Below the pieces are notes generated by a model. It was not told the DNA's origin and searched no databases. It saw nothing but the letters and a program-made list of their open reading frames with translations. Below, in pieces: positions 30,220-40,842 of a stretch of DNA of 64,000 nucleotides. The stretch covers positions 216,081-280,080 of the forward strand of contig CAKOGP040001847.1 in the NCBI GenBank assembly GCA_933822405.4, read 5' to 3'. The position numbers and the translations under genes were made by a program. The stretch comes from Cylindrotheca closterium. Lineage: Eukaryota; Bacillariophyta; Bacillariophyceae; Bacillariales; Bacillariaceae. Position 1 is the first letter of the stretch. Each line of letters opens with the position of its first letter.

Positions 30220-31368
30220 TTAAAAGCTCTCATTTTTAGAAGGATCCGTAGTATCCTTCAGGAAGGAAGTGTTGGCAAATAGGTTGCAGAGGTCCACGAT
30301 GGAAGGGTCCTTAGACTTCTCGCAACTAGCTCGATACCTAGCAGAAGCAGCCGCAGATCTGAGTATGTACGACGGTGTCATTTTCTTTCTCAAATCAGTC
30401 ATGGACAAAGGGGGAGTCTCTAAGACAATGGATAATTCTTCCATTGACATGATCCCTCGATCGATGATACCGCTGGCATAAATGATAGTCACAGCAGCGA
30501 CGAGGAGGGCAATGACGATGACACCAAACGTGGTCGAGTCCAATACCTCCATTGCAATCGATTGAGCGTCCTCAAGGGATAGCAACGGTGGAACTGGTGC
30601 TGGGACGAATGGTTCCTTCGTGGTGTAGGATTGCACTCCATCGAAAACATCTCTGACAAGAAATTCATGGTCAAAGCTTGGCCAAGCTGGAGCTGCAGCA
30701 AGCATGTCAGTGGCAACATATTCTAGCTTCTTGTAGACTGGTTGGTACTCGACTTGGAACTCTTGGTTGTATGCTTCGAGTTTCTGGATGAAGATTTCGA
30801 TCTTGGAAAATATGGCAGTCGACACTTCTTGGGTGTATGCTTCATACTGCTCATTTAAGAGTTCTGCCAAAGACATGACGGACTCGTAGTCAATGGATTG
30901 GTGGAATGCTTCGTACTCGAAGATGGCAGAAATGGCATCAGTGAACGCTTGAATGAAGGCTTCGTACTTCTCGTTGAAGTCTTGTGCGAAAGCCTTGATC
31001 GATTCGTAGTCGATCGATTGCTTGCATGCGTTGTACTCCATACTGAAGAACTCGACGATGGCAGACACTGCATCAGTGAATGCTTGGGCGAAGGCTTCGT
31101 ACTTCGCGTTGAAGTTTTGTGCGAAAGCCTTGACCGATTCGTAGTCAATAGACATGATAAACTCCGGAAGGGAGAAAGAAGGAACACCAGTGGATTCCAT
31201 TTCCACGGTGCTTCCAACAAAGTCAACAGTGGAAACAATGTTTTCGTTGGCCAAACTGTAGACTTGAATGGATGGACGAGTGTAGTTTGCACTCATCAAG
31301 GAAGGCATGGCCATTGGCTGCATGGCCAAAAGAAGAAATATCATGATGATGGATCGAAGAGACAACAT
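30220..31368 (-). CDS. Secreted/single-pass membrane protein with SIDYES repeats (intact copy C)
   Basis: 382 aa, the only intact copy. A signal peptide (MLSLRSIIMIFLLLAMQPMA) is followed by three tandem repeats starting at residues 73, 118 and 158. Each begins SIDYES and continues with a Phe/Ala/Glu-rich amphipathic helix (KAFAQxFNxKYEAFxQAF). One membrane segment lies at about 281-302 (FGVIVIALLVAAVTIIYASG), leaving a tail of about 80 residues that would be cytosolic. There is no known domain. The repeats suggest a helical extracellular or luminal rod. The truncation point of copies A and B falls in the third repeat. A GTT/GTTGTT tract lies just upstream of the ATG. Confidence 0.75.
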   Translation of the reverse strand: MLSLRSIIMIFLLLAMQPMAMPSLMSANYTRPSIQVYSLANENIVSTVDFVGSTVEMESTGVPSFSLPEFIMSIDYESVKAFAQNFNAKYEAFAQAFTDAVSAIVEFFSMEYNACKQSIDYESIKAFAQDFNEKYEAFIQAFTDAISAIFEYEAFHQSIDYESVMSLAELLNEQYEAYTQEVSTAIFSKIEIFIQKLEAYNQEFQVEYQPVYKKLEYVATDMLAAAPAWPSFDHEFLVRDVFDGVQSYTTKEPFVPAPVPPLLSLEDAQSIAMEVLDSTTFGVIVIALLVAAVTIIYASGIIDRGIMSMEELSIVLETPPLSMTDLRKKMTPSYILRSAAASARYRASCEKSKDPSIVDLCNLFANTSFLKDTTDPSKNESF

Positions 31369-33039
31369 GGTGGAAAGTGTTTTGTTGTTGTTGTTGTTTC
31401 AAAAGTTTTTTTGAAAGGACTGAGTCGATGCAATTGATCGAATGTCAAAAATATGAGCAGATTCTGTTGTGAAATGAAGTTGCTTTGCTGAAGCAAGAAA
31501 CGTCTCGACTTTGGAAAAATGTACCAAGCTCAGTAGAAAGTCTATTGTCGAGAACCGTTTCAAACTGAATCGAAAGTTGTGAGCATAGTTTTTTTCCACG
31601 GTTTCGGCTCAACGGCAACGTGTGTTCCAAAACGATTTGCTCTTCCGTCTTCACGGTTAATGGTGAACGTAGTATTGGTGCCTATCATATCATGGTTTTT
31701 GTTCTTCATGGTCGCATTGTTGGCTTCGCACCATGGCTGTAGTCGTTGCTATCGCCATTGTCTTATATCAAAAGGTTTTCAACGAGGAAAACAACACAGT
31801 GCAAAAAACTCGATCGTTCGTCTCGCACGCGCGGCAGGGTTCGACATGGTCTGTAGTGACTGTCTGCATCCTGGTCGTTGTTCGTGAATGAAAGGAGACG
31901 GGAATAAATGACGTCATCGATCAACATGTCTGAACAAGAATATACTCTTGCGGTCTGAAAGAAGAATTACAACTCATCGCAATCATACGCTCCTCTACAT
32001 ATGAATACCACCCCCAATGTTTCCATCCACAGCTTTACGGGCAATCTGAGACTGGTCCTTTGAGTGGCACGATTATTCGCACGCAACTCAAAAGGACCAT
32101 CACCAAAACACACCAAAGAAACACGAAGCAGAACAACCAGAGCGGAAGGCGCCAATTGGCTATCGAGATAGGCAAGGATTCTTGAAGAACTCGAAAATGA
32201 TAATATTGATTCGATTGTTAAAGACAGACGAAGCTTACTTTCCATTCCCGAACGCAATGTGTGGTTGCAATTCTTGACCAACAATGAAAATGACGAAAAT
32301 GATACATGTGTGAAAAAGTTGTACTATGGATAGAGTCCGACGACTCGCGGATACCATAGATCAATCTGGGCGCTTTGCAAAGGCGGCTGCGCCCAGATAC
32401 ATCCAAAAAGTGTTTGACTGGAATCCATTCAGTATGGTGCCCATTTCGTTCGCACTCTGACCAGCATGCTTCTTTCCTTCACCCTGACCAGCATCCTTCT
32501 TGATTATTCACAATATTTATTTGCTTGAGATTCGTAATGGAAAGAAAGAAAGAATTTTAGAATTTGTCATCTTCTATCTGCGGATAATGTCGTGACACAA
32601 GCACAAAACAGAAGGCAGCATGGCGTGCGGATTGACTCCCAATAGTTTGCAATTACCCAGCACAAGAAAGGTTCCTTTGAAGCAGCTGCTTCGTATTCCT
32701 TAGATGACAAATCCGTTCATCTTCAGGATAATGTAGACTGTAGCTTAACAGGAAAGGACATGTTTGACTGCTTTCGTCTGGGACATTCTACTCCGACATT
32801 TCCCCCCATAAAACCTGTCTGGTAGTTGGTCAAGCGAGTGTGCTTCAAAGCAGTTCCAAGCATGTTCCATTGGAAGCCTTTCACATTGTCCACTTGCTTC
32901 GTGTGGCACGCATTCCCATACCGTCGCAAGCATCAGAGCCCCAGAAAGAACAACTAGAGCTACGAAATGAGACTGCCAGCGTTGCCCGCCGAAGCTTCCA
33001 AATGAATGATGGAGACATTTTGGTAAGTCAGATGTTGGC
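31369..33039. other. 1.7-kb intergenic region
   Basis: Upstream of the intact repeat-protein gene. No supported gene. A stretch at about 31960-32190 is open without a start codon on the plus strand but has no recognisable family; it could be a decayed fragment. The rest is AT-rich with short contradictory frames. Confidence 0.45.
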
Positions 33040-33831
33040 TCATCTGCACTGGCCATTAAAGCTCTCCACTTCGTTATTGTTGTGACACTTTTCCCCATCA
33101 CCACAGCAATCTCCATCTACGTCGCAAAAATAGCCAGGAATGCACTTCCGCCGGCGGCAGACGCCCTTCTTGTCAGCTCCAATGTCGAAGATACTTGTGT
33201 CCTCCCCAAGTAGTAGGCATTCGTTCTCAAAAGGACAGCAGTAGTTGGTGACGCTGCATGTGTCGCCTGTCTTGAGAAGTTGACGGAATTGCTTGAATGA
33301 AGACTTTTTACCAGCGCAACATTCAGATGAGGCTTCATATTGAGATTGAGCGCAGTTATCTAAATTAAAGGTCGTTGCGTTGTTGCAAAGCGTTTTGCAA
33401 AAGCGACTGCACGATCCATACTGCAGATGATAACCCGGCGAGGCCTTTATGATTGATATAGATTCATCGTTTAGCTCTTGTGTGTGCCAATCCTTTGGGT
33501 AGACCAAATTTATGACACAAACCAATGATCTTTTTTCGGAGGGAAGGGATGTTGCTTGGTTGTATAGGGCCGCAAACTGCCAAAGAAAGACTGCTAGAGG
33601 CATCAAAACTGCAATGCACCACATGAGTCGTACACTTTTCTTTGCGCACAACTTCAATAACTTGTGTTTTTTTGAACTGGAGATATTCTCTCCAGGAGGT
33701 AAGAGTAAGGTGATGCTGTCTGGCCTGTGGTCTTCAAACCGCCTACAACCACCTTCAACGCTATTATTCTTCCGCAATCCGGATGTCATCGTCTCCGATT
33801 TGCGGGTTAAAAAGTGTCCTTGAATATCCAC
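33040..33831 (-). CDS. Type II membrane protein with Cys-rich ectodomain, unknown
   Basis: 263 aa. A basic cytosolic head is followed by a single membrane anchor at about 67-88 (LMWCIAVLMPLAVFLWQFAAL). The luminal or extracellular part holds about 20 Cys, many paired, including CSRFCKTLCNN, SECCAG, NYCCPFENEC and GDCCGDGEKC. These suggest a disulfide-rich fold. No family recognised. An alternative start at the Met of MTSGLRK (residue 15) is equally possible. Confidence 0.6.
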   Translation of the reverse strand: MDIQGHFLTRKSETMTSGLRKNNSVEGGCRRFEDHRPDSITLLLPPGENISSSKKHKLLKLCAKKSVRLMWCIAVLMPLAVFLWQFAALYNQATSLPSEKRSLVCVINLVYPKDWHTQELNDESISIIKASPGYHLQYGSCSRFCKTLCNNATTFNLDNCAQSQYEASSECCAGKKSSFKQFRQLLKTGDTCSVTNYCCPFENECLLLGEDTSIFDIGADKKGVCRRRKCIPGYFCDVDGDCCGDGEKCHNNNEVESFNGQCR

Positions 33832-35488
33832 TGATAACTGTTACAAGCTTGCTTGTCTTGTATAAGGTCTAATTTAAGAAGAAGGTTCGTTCTTGATGTT
33901 ACAGTGTACTGCTGCGATTGCAATATTGATATGCGAGTAGTATTGGCTAGTACAGTCCGGTATAATATCTATAGAGGCAATGTGCATGCGCGGGTCTCAC
34001 TCAACATGAGCGCGTTTTCTGAAAATCCGGAGCTGCGCGCACGGCGTATAAAATACTGCAGCACACATTTTTTTAATAAAAAGTACTTACATAGATGCTG
34101 GCGTCAGCAGTGTTTCCCCCAATAATTAATATAACCCCGTCTCATCGTCGCACCCTAATATAATATGCTCTACGAAGATGCAGACATACAGCAATGCAAG
34201 AGATTGAATGGTTCGGGAATCTGCCACCATAGTTGCGAATCCATTGCGACGATACAGAAGGGTATCCTATGATTGGAAAACACTGAGAGGCTTGTCATGC
34301 CTTTTTGGCAAATGTCCGAGACAATAAACACTATATATGAAACCAGTAAACACATCATATTGGTGGTGCGATGAGACTCCTGTAAATTCACTTGCCGCTA
34401 TATATTCCAAGAGTCTTGCTGGTGTACTGTGTCGCGGGACGAATTGATCGAAGGTGGTTTTAGTGCCTGTGCGGCCCACACGTGGTACTGGAGAGGCAAC
34501 CTTTATTACTAGAAGTGGTCCGCAATCTTGCATTCAGTAGCGTGGATCAGTTCTTTGGAACCACTCTTTTCAGCGGCAACTGTGTGAACTGCGGCGCAAT
34601 AAGATGAAGGTGGTTTTTTGGGTCCCAACAATAAGCCAGAAGGATATACACGACAATATAACGCACGGAGCTCACCAACACGTTTGTTCCGCCTCCGCCG
34701 CCAGCACACGATGTGACAAAAAGGAGAAGCAAAATTCCGTTTGTCGCAATTGCTTCAATCTATAGTAGATCCCGATGATTGAATCGCACGAAAAAGAATC
34801 AGGAAGCAGAATCGAATGAGTAGGTCCTCGCAAGTACAGTAGCTACTACTTCTGTCGATGGTGGTGGATAGTACGATGTATCTTTGTTCTTCGGAATATC
34901 AAGAGAAAAAGACCAGAGAGTCTCATTGTTTCCAAATCATCTTGATTTTGTGGAGCAGTATGTAACTAATAATACTTCTACTAATACTAATGCCATGTAT
35001 CTCGTCATTGTTTTTCATATCGTAGTTGGTTGAAATAATCTTCTCCGAATCATCTTCGAATTGGATGTGCGCAGTGAAAAAATGAATCAATCAATCAATC
35101 ATCATGTCGTCATAAAACCAAGTGCGACTTTACGAGAGAAATAAACAGCAGCTGAGGGTCTTTCGTGTGCAGAAGCTTCCATTCTATATATTTACAAACT
35201 AACCAGGCTGTTTATTGATTTCTTTGTAGAGAGCGTGGCATTTCTGATGAATGGATCCAGCATCCGCGAAGGTCCGAATCACTCACTCGTATGCTGTGAC
35301 GGCATATTAGATTTCAAATTGTGCAACGAAAAGCTCGTCAATTATGATTTGCCCTGCCGGTATAGTACCGGTATCTGGGCGACCAAAGGTTGAAAAGGTT
35401 GGAAAACCTGGCTAGAAATGGAATGGATTCTTCCTCGACCAGAGTTGTTCAGCATCAATCCGTCGTTCCATTTTGTTCATTCAATCAT
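33832..35488. other. 1.65-kb intergenic region
   Basis: No supported gene. Several minus-strand frames of 60-90 codons at 34.2-34.7 kb overlap each other and lack protein-like features. Short inverted motifs (ccggtatagtaccgg near 35356) and a (tcaa)n tract near 35088 are present. Confidence 0.45.
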
Positions 35489-36271
35489 TCATTCGTTCAT
35501 GCTTTTTGAATTTCCCAAATTCAATGGAGCTCCAAAAAAGTCCTCCTCACTCTTCCATTTATCCTTAAAGAACAAATCCGGACGCACTGGGATCCGCAAT
35601 CCTTCCGCCCTTTTCGGATTGGACCGAACAAAGAGGATGTAATCGTCCAAACTTTTGCATCCCAACACGGAAATGGCCATTTGACGCGTTTCTTCATAGG
35701 ATCTCATCAACCCCAGCCAATCGTCCCAAGAAACCCATTCCGGAGCGTACATTTCGTCTGGGTAACTTGGTACGTATGCGCCCAATTGTCCTGATTCCAC
35801 GGCTTCGTCCCAGTCTTCCTTACTGCGATGACCAAATTGCAAGACGCGCCCACGGCATGTTTCGTATGGATTCAGTTTGCGATAGCGTTTCGTCCAAGCA
35901 AGAGAGCGATTGCGGTAGGGCTTTATGGTAGTTTCATCGTCATCATCATCATCATCCTCCTCCTGTAAGTCATTTTCGTCCTCCTCCTCCTCATGAAGCA
36001 TGTCGGGATCCTCCTCATCATCATCATTGTTATCGTTATCGTTATCGTTATCGTTGTTGTTGTTGTTGTTGTTGTTCCGTAATATGATTGTGGAGATAAT
36101 TACAAGTGTACGATGAGGACTAGCATTAGGACGAAGATTTATTGTTCTTGTTGCAAAAATCGGTGCTTTTGTCTGACAATAATAGGAGTTGCAAAAACTG
36201 AACGTCGGAGTAAAGTGCAAACAGAGTAGGGAGAAGATTGCAACAATGAGGCGGATGGTCAACGCCGTCAT
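35489..36271 (-). CDS. Acidic protein with plastid-type presequence and W-rich C-terminal domain
   Basis: 260 aa. A signal peptide (MTALTIRLIVAIFSLLCLHF) is followed by PTFSF, close to the diatom ASAF plastid-targeting motif. Next comes a low-complexity segment (Asn run, Asp-Asn dipeptides, then Asp/Glu), coded by a GTTATC hexamer and a GTT tract at about 36015-36075. The folded C-terminal part has the pattern EWVSWDDWLGLMRSYEETRQ, then LGCKSLDDYILFVRSNPKRA, then IPVRPDLFFKDKWKSEEDFFG. This W.SW.DFLG / LG.KS..EY / IP..PD..Y type of unit occurs in algal and land-plant proteins of unclear function. Its start lies 221 bp from the divergent P4H gene. Confidence 0.6.
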   Translation of the reverse strand: MTALTIRLIVAIFSLLCLHFTPTFSFCNSYYCQTKAPIFATRTINLRPNASPHRTLVIISTIILRNNNNNNNNDNDNDNDNNDDDEEDPDMLHEEEEDENDLQEEDDDDDDDETTIKPYRNRSLAWTKRYRKLNPYETCRGRVLQFGHRSKEDWDEAVESGQLGAYVPSYPDEMYAPEWVSWDDWLGLMRSYEETRQMAISVLGCKSLDDYILFVRSNPKRAEGLRIPVRPDLFFKDKWKSEEDFFGAPLNLGNSKSMNE

Positions 36272-36492
36272 CGTGTGAGTATACTATGTACATTTGTAAT
36301 ATACTATCGTACCGGTATTCGTATACGGTACCTAAAAGTGACGTCAAAATGCAGTCTCTGTCCGTCATACGCATCATTTTGTCAGCCTGCAATACAAAAG
36401 CCGTTTGATGGAAGACCTCAAATCAATCAAACCGCGTTGACATTATTATTGGCAAGAGCGAAACGATCCAAGCGGTGCTGTCCGTTCTTTGA

Positions 36493-37506
36493 ATGTACTC
36501 TCCAAGCTACACAAAAGCACTGATCCTATTTATCATCTCCATAATGACAGTTGCTTCCGCCTTTCCGACGCCATCAAACGTCCACGACAACGCCACGCCA
36601 TCGGCATCCGCAGGTGGTGAAATTCCCTTGCATCCTCTATTTCCCGCCGATCAACAGCCCGTCTACAATGGCATCAATCCTACTTACCCAGGAGTGCGGA
36701 TGCTTCACAACAATCCCCCCATGTTTGTCGTCGACAACTTTCTTACGCCTCAAGAATGCCAATTCTTGATTCAAGCGGCAGACGATGCATGGACACCAGC
36801 CCCTGTGGTCGGTGCGGGAACTGGAGAGATTAGTCAGGCAAGAACTTCTAGTACTTGCTATTTGGCAAGAGAGGATGTCCCAGATTTGATGCGAAAGGTT
36901 GCTGTCCTGACGGGAAAGCCAATCGAACATTGTGAGCTTCCTCAAGTAGGTCGCTATTTGAGACACCAGCAGTACTATCAGGTACGATATTTGACGATAG
37001 TCCAAATTTCATGCTTAGGTACCTATTATTGTATCTATAAATACCTCAAACTCACCATTCGTTTTCTTTTCTTTTATATTTCAATTTCAAAAAATTGACC
37101 ACAGCACTTTGATGCCTTCAATTTGGACGAAGAAGATGGCCAACGATTCGCTACCAACGGAGGTCAACGCACAATCACCGTCTTGATTTACTTGAACGAT
37201 GTCCCACAGGGCGGGTGCACTGCTTTTCCTCGTATGAATATTGAGGTGCAGCCCAAACAAGGCATGGCCTTGGTCTTTTTCCCCGCCACCATTTATGGGG
37301 TACTGGATCGATTTGCATTGCATGCGGCAATGCCAGCTTTGGATACCAAGTACGTCTCTCAAATTTGGATTCGGCAACAGAGTTACTTTGGTCAGAGTAG
37401 CAAGCGACTGACCGAAAAGATGGGAGCCGAATTGGCGCCGGGAAGTATGATTGCCAAACCACCCTTGAAGATTGAGGAGGCGATTCCGTCCCAACCAGGT
37501 CTATAG
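36493..37506 (+). CDS. Prolyl 4-hydroxylase-like 2OG-Fe(II) dioxygenase
   Basis: Exons 36493-36981 and 37105-37506. The 123-nt intron has donor GTACGA and acceptor CACAG, phase 0, giving 296 aa. The catalytic domain shows FLTPQECQFLI, the iron ligands H164-x-D166 at the exon 2 start (HFDAFN), RTITVLIYLND, GGCTAFP, the distal His at 236 (LHAAMPA) and Lys at about 245, which would bind 2-oxoglutarate, in DTKYVSQIWIRQ. By family it hydroxylates proline in secreted proteins, typically in the ER. The presequence is unusual: a signal peptide ending in VASAFPTP, an exact ASAF motif, which in diatoms directs proteins to the plastid. Plastid versus ER location is therefore open. Confidence 0.85.
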
Positions 37507-38422
37507 GTGGAGGAAGAATACCTGGCTGGTAGCTACTCGCAATCCACCAAGCCTGCATTGTCTTTTGCTCCTTACTTGCAAGAACAGCGGTGACGGACGA
37601 CGAGAGAGGCTTTTTCCAAGCGCTGGATGCCTCTATATCTCGCCAGTTGTGGTTGTAATCAAGTAGTAGGAAGGAAAGTGCGAACTACCGGCAGGCTTCA
37701 AATTCATCCAAAAGACGAGGTGACAGTGTAAAGGGAGCAAGTAGACTATCTCAATAAGCCTGCAGTAGAGTACCTCGGTGGAGCCAGGAACTTATTTGAC
37801 CCATGTATTCGATCTGTTCGATTGATTCATACCTTATTTTCAATCTCCGAAACTGCTCGACTCCATCATGTTAGAATTGTGGATGGTGCTACATCTGCTG
37901 CTGCAATAGAATAGATGTCGTCATTATCATTTCATAAATCCGAGCAGCCATGTGGCTGTAACAAGCCAAGCGAAAACAAAAATAAGCGTTTTGAAAATAC
38001 CGACCCGGTCGACTTTATCGAGGTTTTCTTCGGCATGCGCCGCTTATATATTTGAAAATCATTTTTGCCGCCGGCACACGTCGTACTTACGGCCGCTGGC
38101 CAAAATTTATGTCTATGTGCATGAAAATCAAATAGAAGATTCAAAATCCCGCCAAACTTCCACCAAAACAAGAGTGGCCGTCGCATACAAGTGGGCTCTC
38201 TCCACTTTGGCGAATGAATCAAACAGATTACGATTTGCATTTCGTTGCTACTGCTACCTGCTGGTTGGTACGAACCCGTAACTGTTGGTAATCAATCAAG
38301 CAAACAAGCAAACAAACAGTCAAACAAACAAGCCTCTTGATATAACAGTCTCTATTCTTGACTGCATCAATATCAGACAAGACAGACTAATCCTTCACGC
38401 GTAAAACAAAAAGAATACCAAC
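37507..38422. other. Intergenic region
   Basis: 3' flank of the P4H gene and promoter of the aspartic protease gene. It holds a (caaa)n-type tract around 38300-38330. No gene supported. Confidence 0.45.
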
Positions 38423-40726
38423 ATGGCATCGTCTTTGTCTGCTGCATCCGTTTCCGCGTCCTTCTCATCGTCCTTGGCAATGGGCGTGGACGTGATTCCT
38501 GTACAGCGCACAAAACACAGAATTCTCAAATCGTTCCATGCTCAACAACTCCACCATCGCAACCGACGACTAGAGGCCTTGGATCGCCGTCGTCGACGCT
38601 TAACCGAAGCGGAATACTCTCATCCGAGTCAATGGCGTCGTTCCGCCAAGGAAGTTGCTGCAGTCCCCTTGAGCAATTGTCACATGATCTTGTGGAGTGG
38701 AATGATCTCAATAGGAACACCACCTCAACAATTCCTGGTCGATTTTGATACGGGAAGTTCCGATATTTGGGTCCCCTCCATGGATTGCGACAATACTTGC
38801 AGTGCCTTTCCCAACTGGAACAAGTTCGATGAAACCTCGTCGACATCGTTTAGCACACCCGTTAATCTCACTGGGAAGTTCAGTGCTGTTTATGAAGATG
38901 GAGAGTCGGTACGTATGGAATCGTTCATTCTTGATCATGATGATTCTGATGTCCATATGACGTTGGAATGCACGCACCTCCTCTGACCTCTTTCATCTTG
39001 CACGTTTTCTCTCTCGTTTGGATTTTGGTTCAGGTCCATGGTAGTTACGCCGACGATATCATTCATTTGTCCGACGACCTCAACGTGCGCCAAGTGTTTG
39101 CACAAGTAACATCGGTCTACGAATTCGAATCGTGTGAAGGGGAGGATGGCGTCTTGGGATTGGCGTTTACCTACGATGACGAACGAGAGTACACACCTCT
39201 GCTGAAGAACATCAAGGACAAACTTATGCACCCCATGTATTCTCTCTACCTAAATGGAGAAGACGACTATCCCAATGATTCCAAACTTCAAGGGGCTTCT
39301 GATTTGTACGGAAACTTGGAAAGTGGACTCTATTCCACTCCACCCAATGCTACCTCGGAGTTTGTCTTGGGAGGAGTGAACCAAAAGCACTATACTGGAT
39401 GTTTGAATTGGCACACCTTGGGCGAATTCAACGATCCAACCTACGGACAAAAGTTTGAGGGCTTTTGGGACTTTTCCTTGGATCTGGTAAAGGTTGGAGG
39501 CACCAAAATGACCACTGCCAATGTGGCTCTGGTGGACACTGGATCCAGTTACATTGTGGGACCACCCGACGATGTCGCACAATTCGCAGTCTTGAACAAT
39601 GCCAAGTGCTTCGTCGTGGATACTACCACCAACGCATTTGCTCCACCGCAAGAAGTGGATTGTATGCGACCAGAGGGATTTGATGCTTCCATTATTGCAT
39701 GTAACGAACCATTCTTCAATTTGGAATTCATTGCTGACGGTGTTACATATGTTATGGAAAAGGAAGACTTGATTCTACAGATTCCTACCAGTTTTGGTGA
39801 TGCCTGTGTCTTGCGTGTGGTTGGAAGTGATGGCATTCCGGTAAGTTGTTGCCTCACGTTATGAATTGGCGTGGCTGTGTGGTATGGGCAATTTCTGACA
39901 GTTTTTTCTTCTTTTTTTTTCGTGCCATGACAAATAGGGATGGGTATTGGGTGATGCCTTTGTCAACAAGTACTACACTGCCTTTGATTTCGGAAACAAG
40001 CGAGTGGGATTTGCCAGGGGTGTGGCCGAGTCCAATGACATTTGCGAAGGCGATATTGGCATTGACATTGGAAACAAGTACAAGAATCCATCAACTGGTG
40101 ACGACGATGATACGGATACTGATCCCGATACTGATACGCCAACCCGAGCACCATCGATTCCAGTCATTATCGATGATCTTGATGGCTCGGAATTAGATGA
40201 AGATCTGGCACAATTTGAGGAAGAGTTGGATGAAGATCTAGTACAATTTGAGGAAGACGAGGCGGAAGAAGATGACGACGACGACGACGAATACGTTTTC
40301 CCCACACTCAGTCCAACAATTTTTGGTGCTCCCACTGCCACTCCCCACCATCACCACTTTGACTTGGGTACCGACTCGCCAACGGACCTTCCTGGGGGGG
40401 CAGACGAAAACAATGTACAATCTCTGGCAGGCAATCCTCCAAAAGATACGGGCAAAAAGGGTGCTCCCTTCTTCTCGGTAGTTGCATTTTTCATTGTCGC
40501 GATTGGGGCCTCTGCGCTTTACCAGCAATTCAAGAAGCGACAGAAAAAGAACCTACCAAAGTCTGAGCAGAACTTACGGCAATTCCATGATGAATTCGAA
40601 GACCAACTAGATGAACAAAATGGTGGTGGGGGATTCCGGGATGTTGAACTAGATAGCGACAGTGATGAAGAAAATGATGACGATGTTTTCATTCTCGATG
40701 CAGATACACTACACCGCATGAATTAA
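38423..40726 (+). CDS. Membrane-anchored pepsin-like aspartic protease (A1)
   Basis: Three exons: 38423-38908, 39034-39840, 39938-40726. Introns of 125 and 97 nt (GTACGT..TTCAG and GTAAGT..AATAG) are both phase 0, giving 693 aa. The two catalytic motifs are FDTGSSD (D109) and VDTGSSY (D330). Supporting motifs are SIGTPPQQF, GVLGLAF and GWVLGDAFVNKYYTAFD, and the flap Tyr region is split by intron 1 (YEDGES / VHGSY). After the protease domain comes a long Asp/Glu-rich linker with TPTRAPS-type segments. A single membrane segment (FFSVVAFFIVAIGASALY) and an acidic cytosolic tail complete a type I topology. The N terminus is Ser/Ala-rich and only weakly like a signal peptide. A basic propeptide-like stretch (RRRRRL) precedes the catalytic part. 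Confidence 0.88.
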
Positions 40727-40842
40727 AAAAAGAGATTGAGTGATCATGCGAGTTGTAATAGTTGAACGAAAGAGGTAGCAAAAAGTATTATTTAGTTCAT
40801 ACATACCTACACGTACATCCAATCCGCATCTATAATATATTC

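Larger units (their letters stand above)
18471..30900. repeat. Tandem segmental array P-Q-P-Q-P, period 5,576 bp
   Basis: Unit coordinates: P_A 18471-19749, Q_A 19750-24048, P_B 24049-25325, Q_B 25326-29624, P_C 29625-30900, after which unique sequence R (30901 on) completes an intact gene. Corresponding open frames in the units repeat at exactly 5,576 bp, and Q_A and Q_B encode identical proteins. P copies differ at a few sites. P_A has two 2-bp insertions near its left end and lacks 2 bp at its start. P_A and P_B have six G where P_C has five. Several substitutions separate P_C from P_A and P_B. P is the 3' end plus flank of the repeat-protein gene; Q carries three genes. Confidence 0.92.

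Noticed and set aside
18471..30900. P copies as LTRs flanking a retroelement
   Set aside because: P contains part of a cellular gene, its ends do not read TG...CA, no primer-binding site or target duplication is seen, and Q encodes no gag, pol or integrase.
30898..31437. 179-codon plus-strand frame opposite the intact repeat gene
   Set aside because: It is a shadow of the SIDYES repeats; the minus strand has the signal peptide, repeats and membrane segment.
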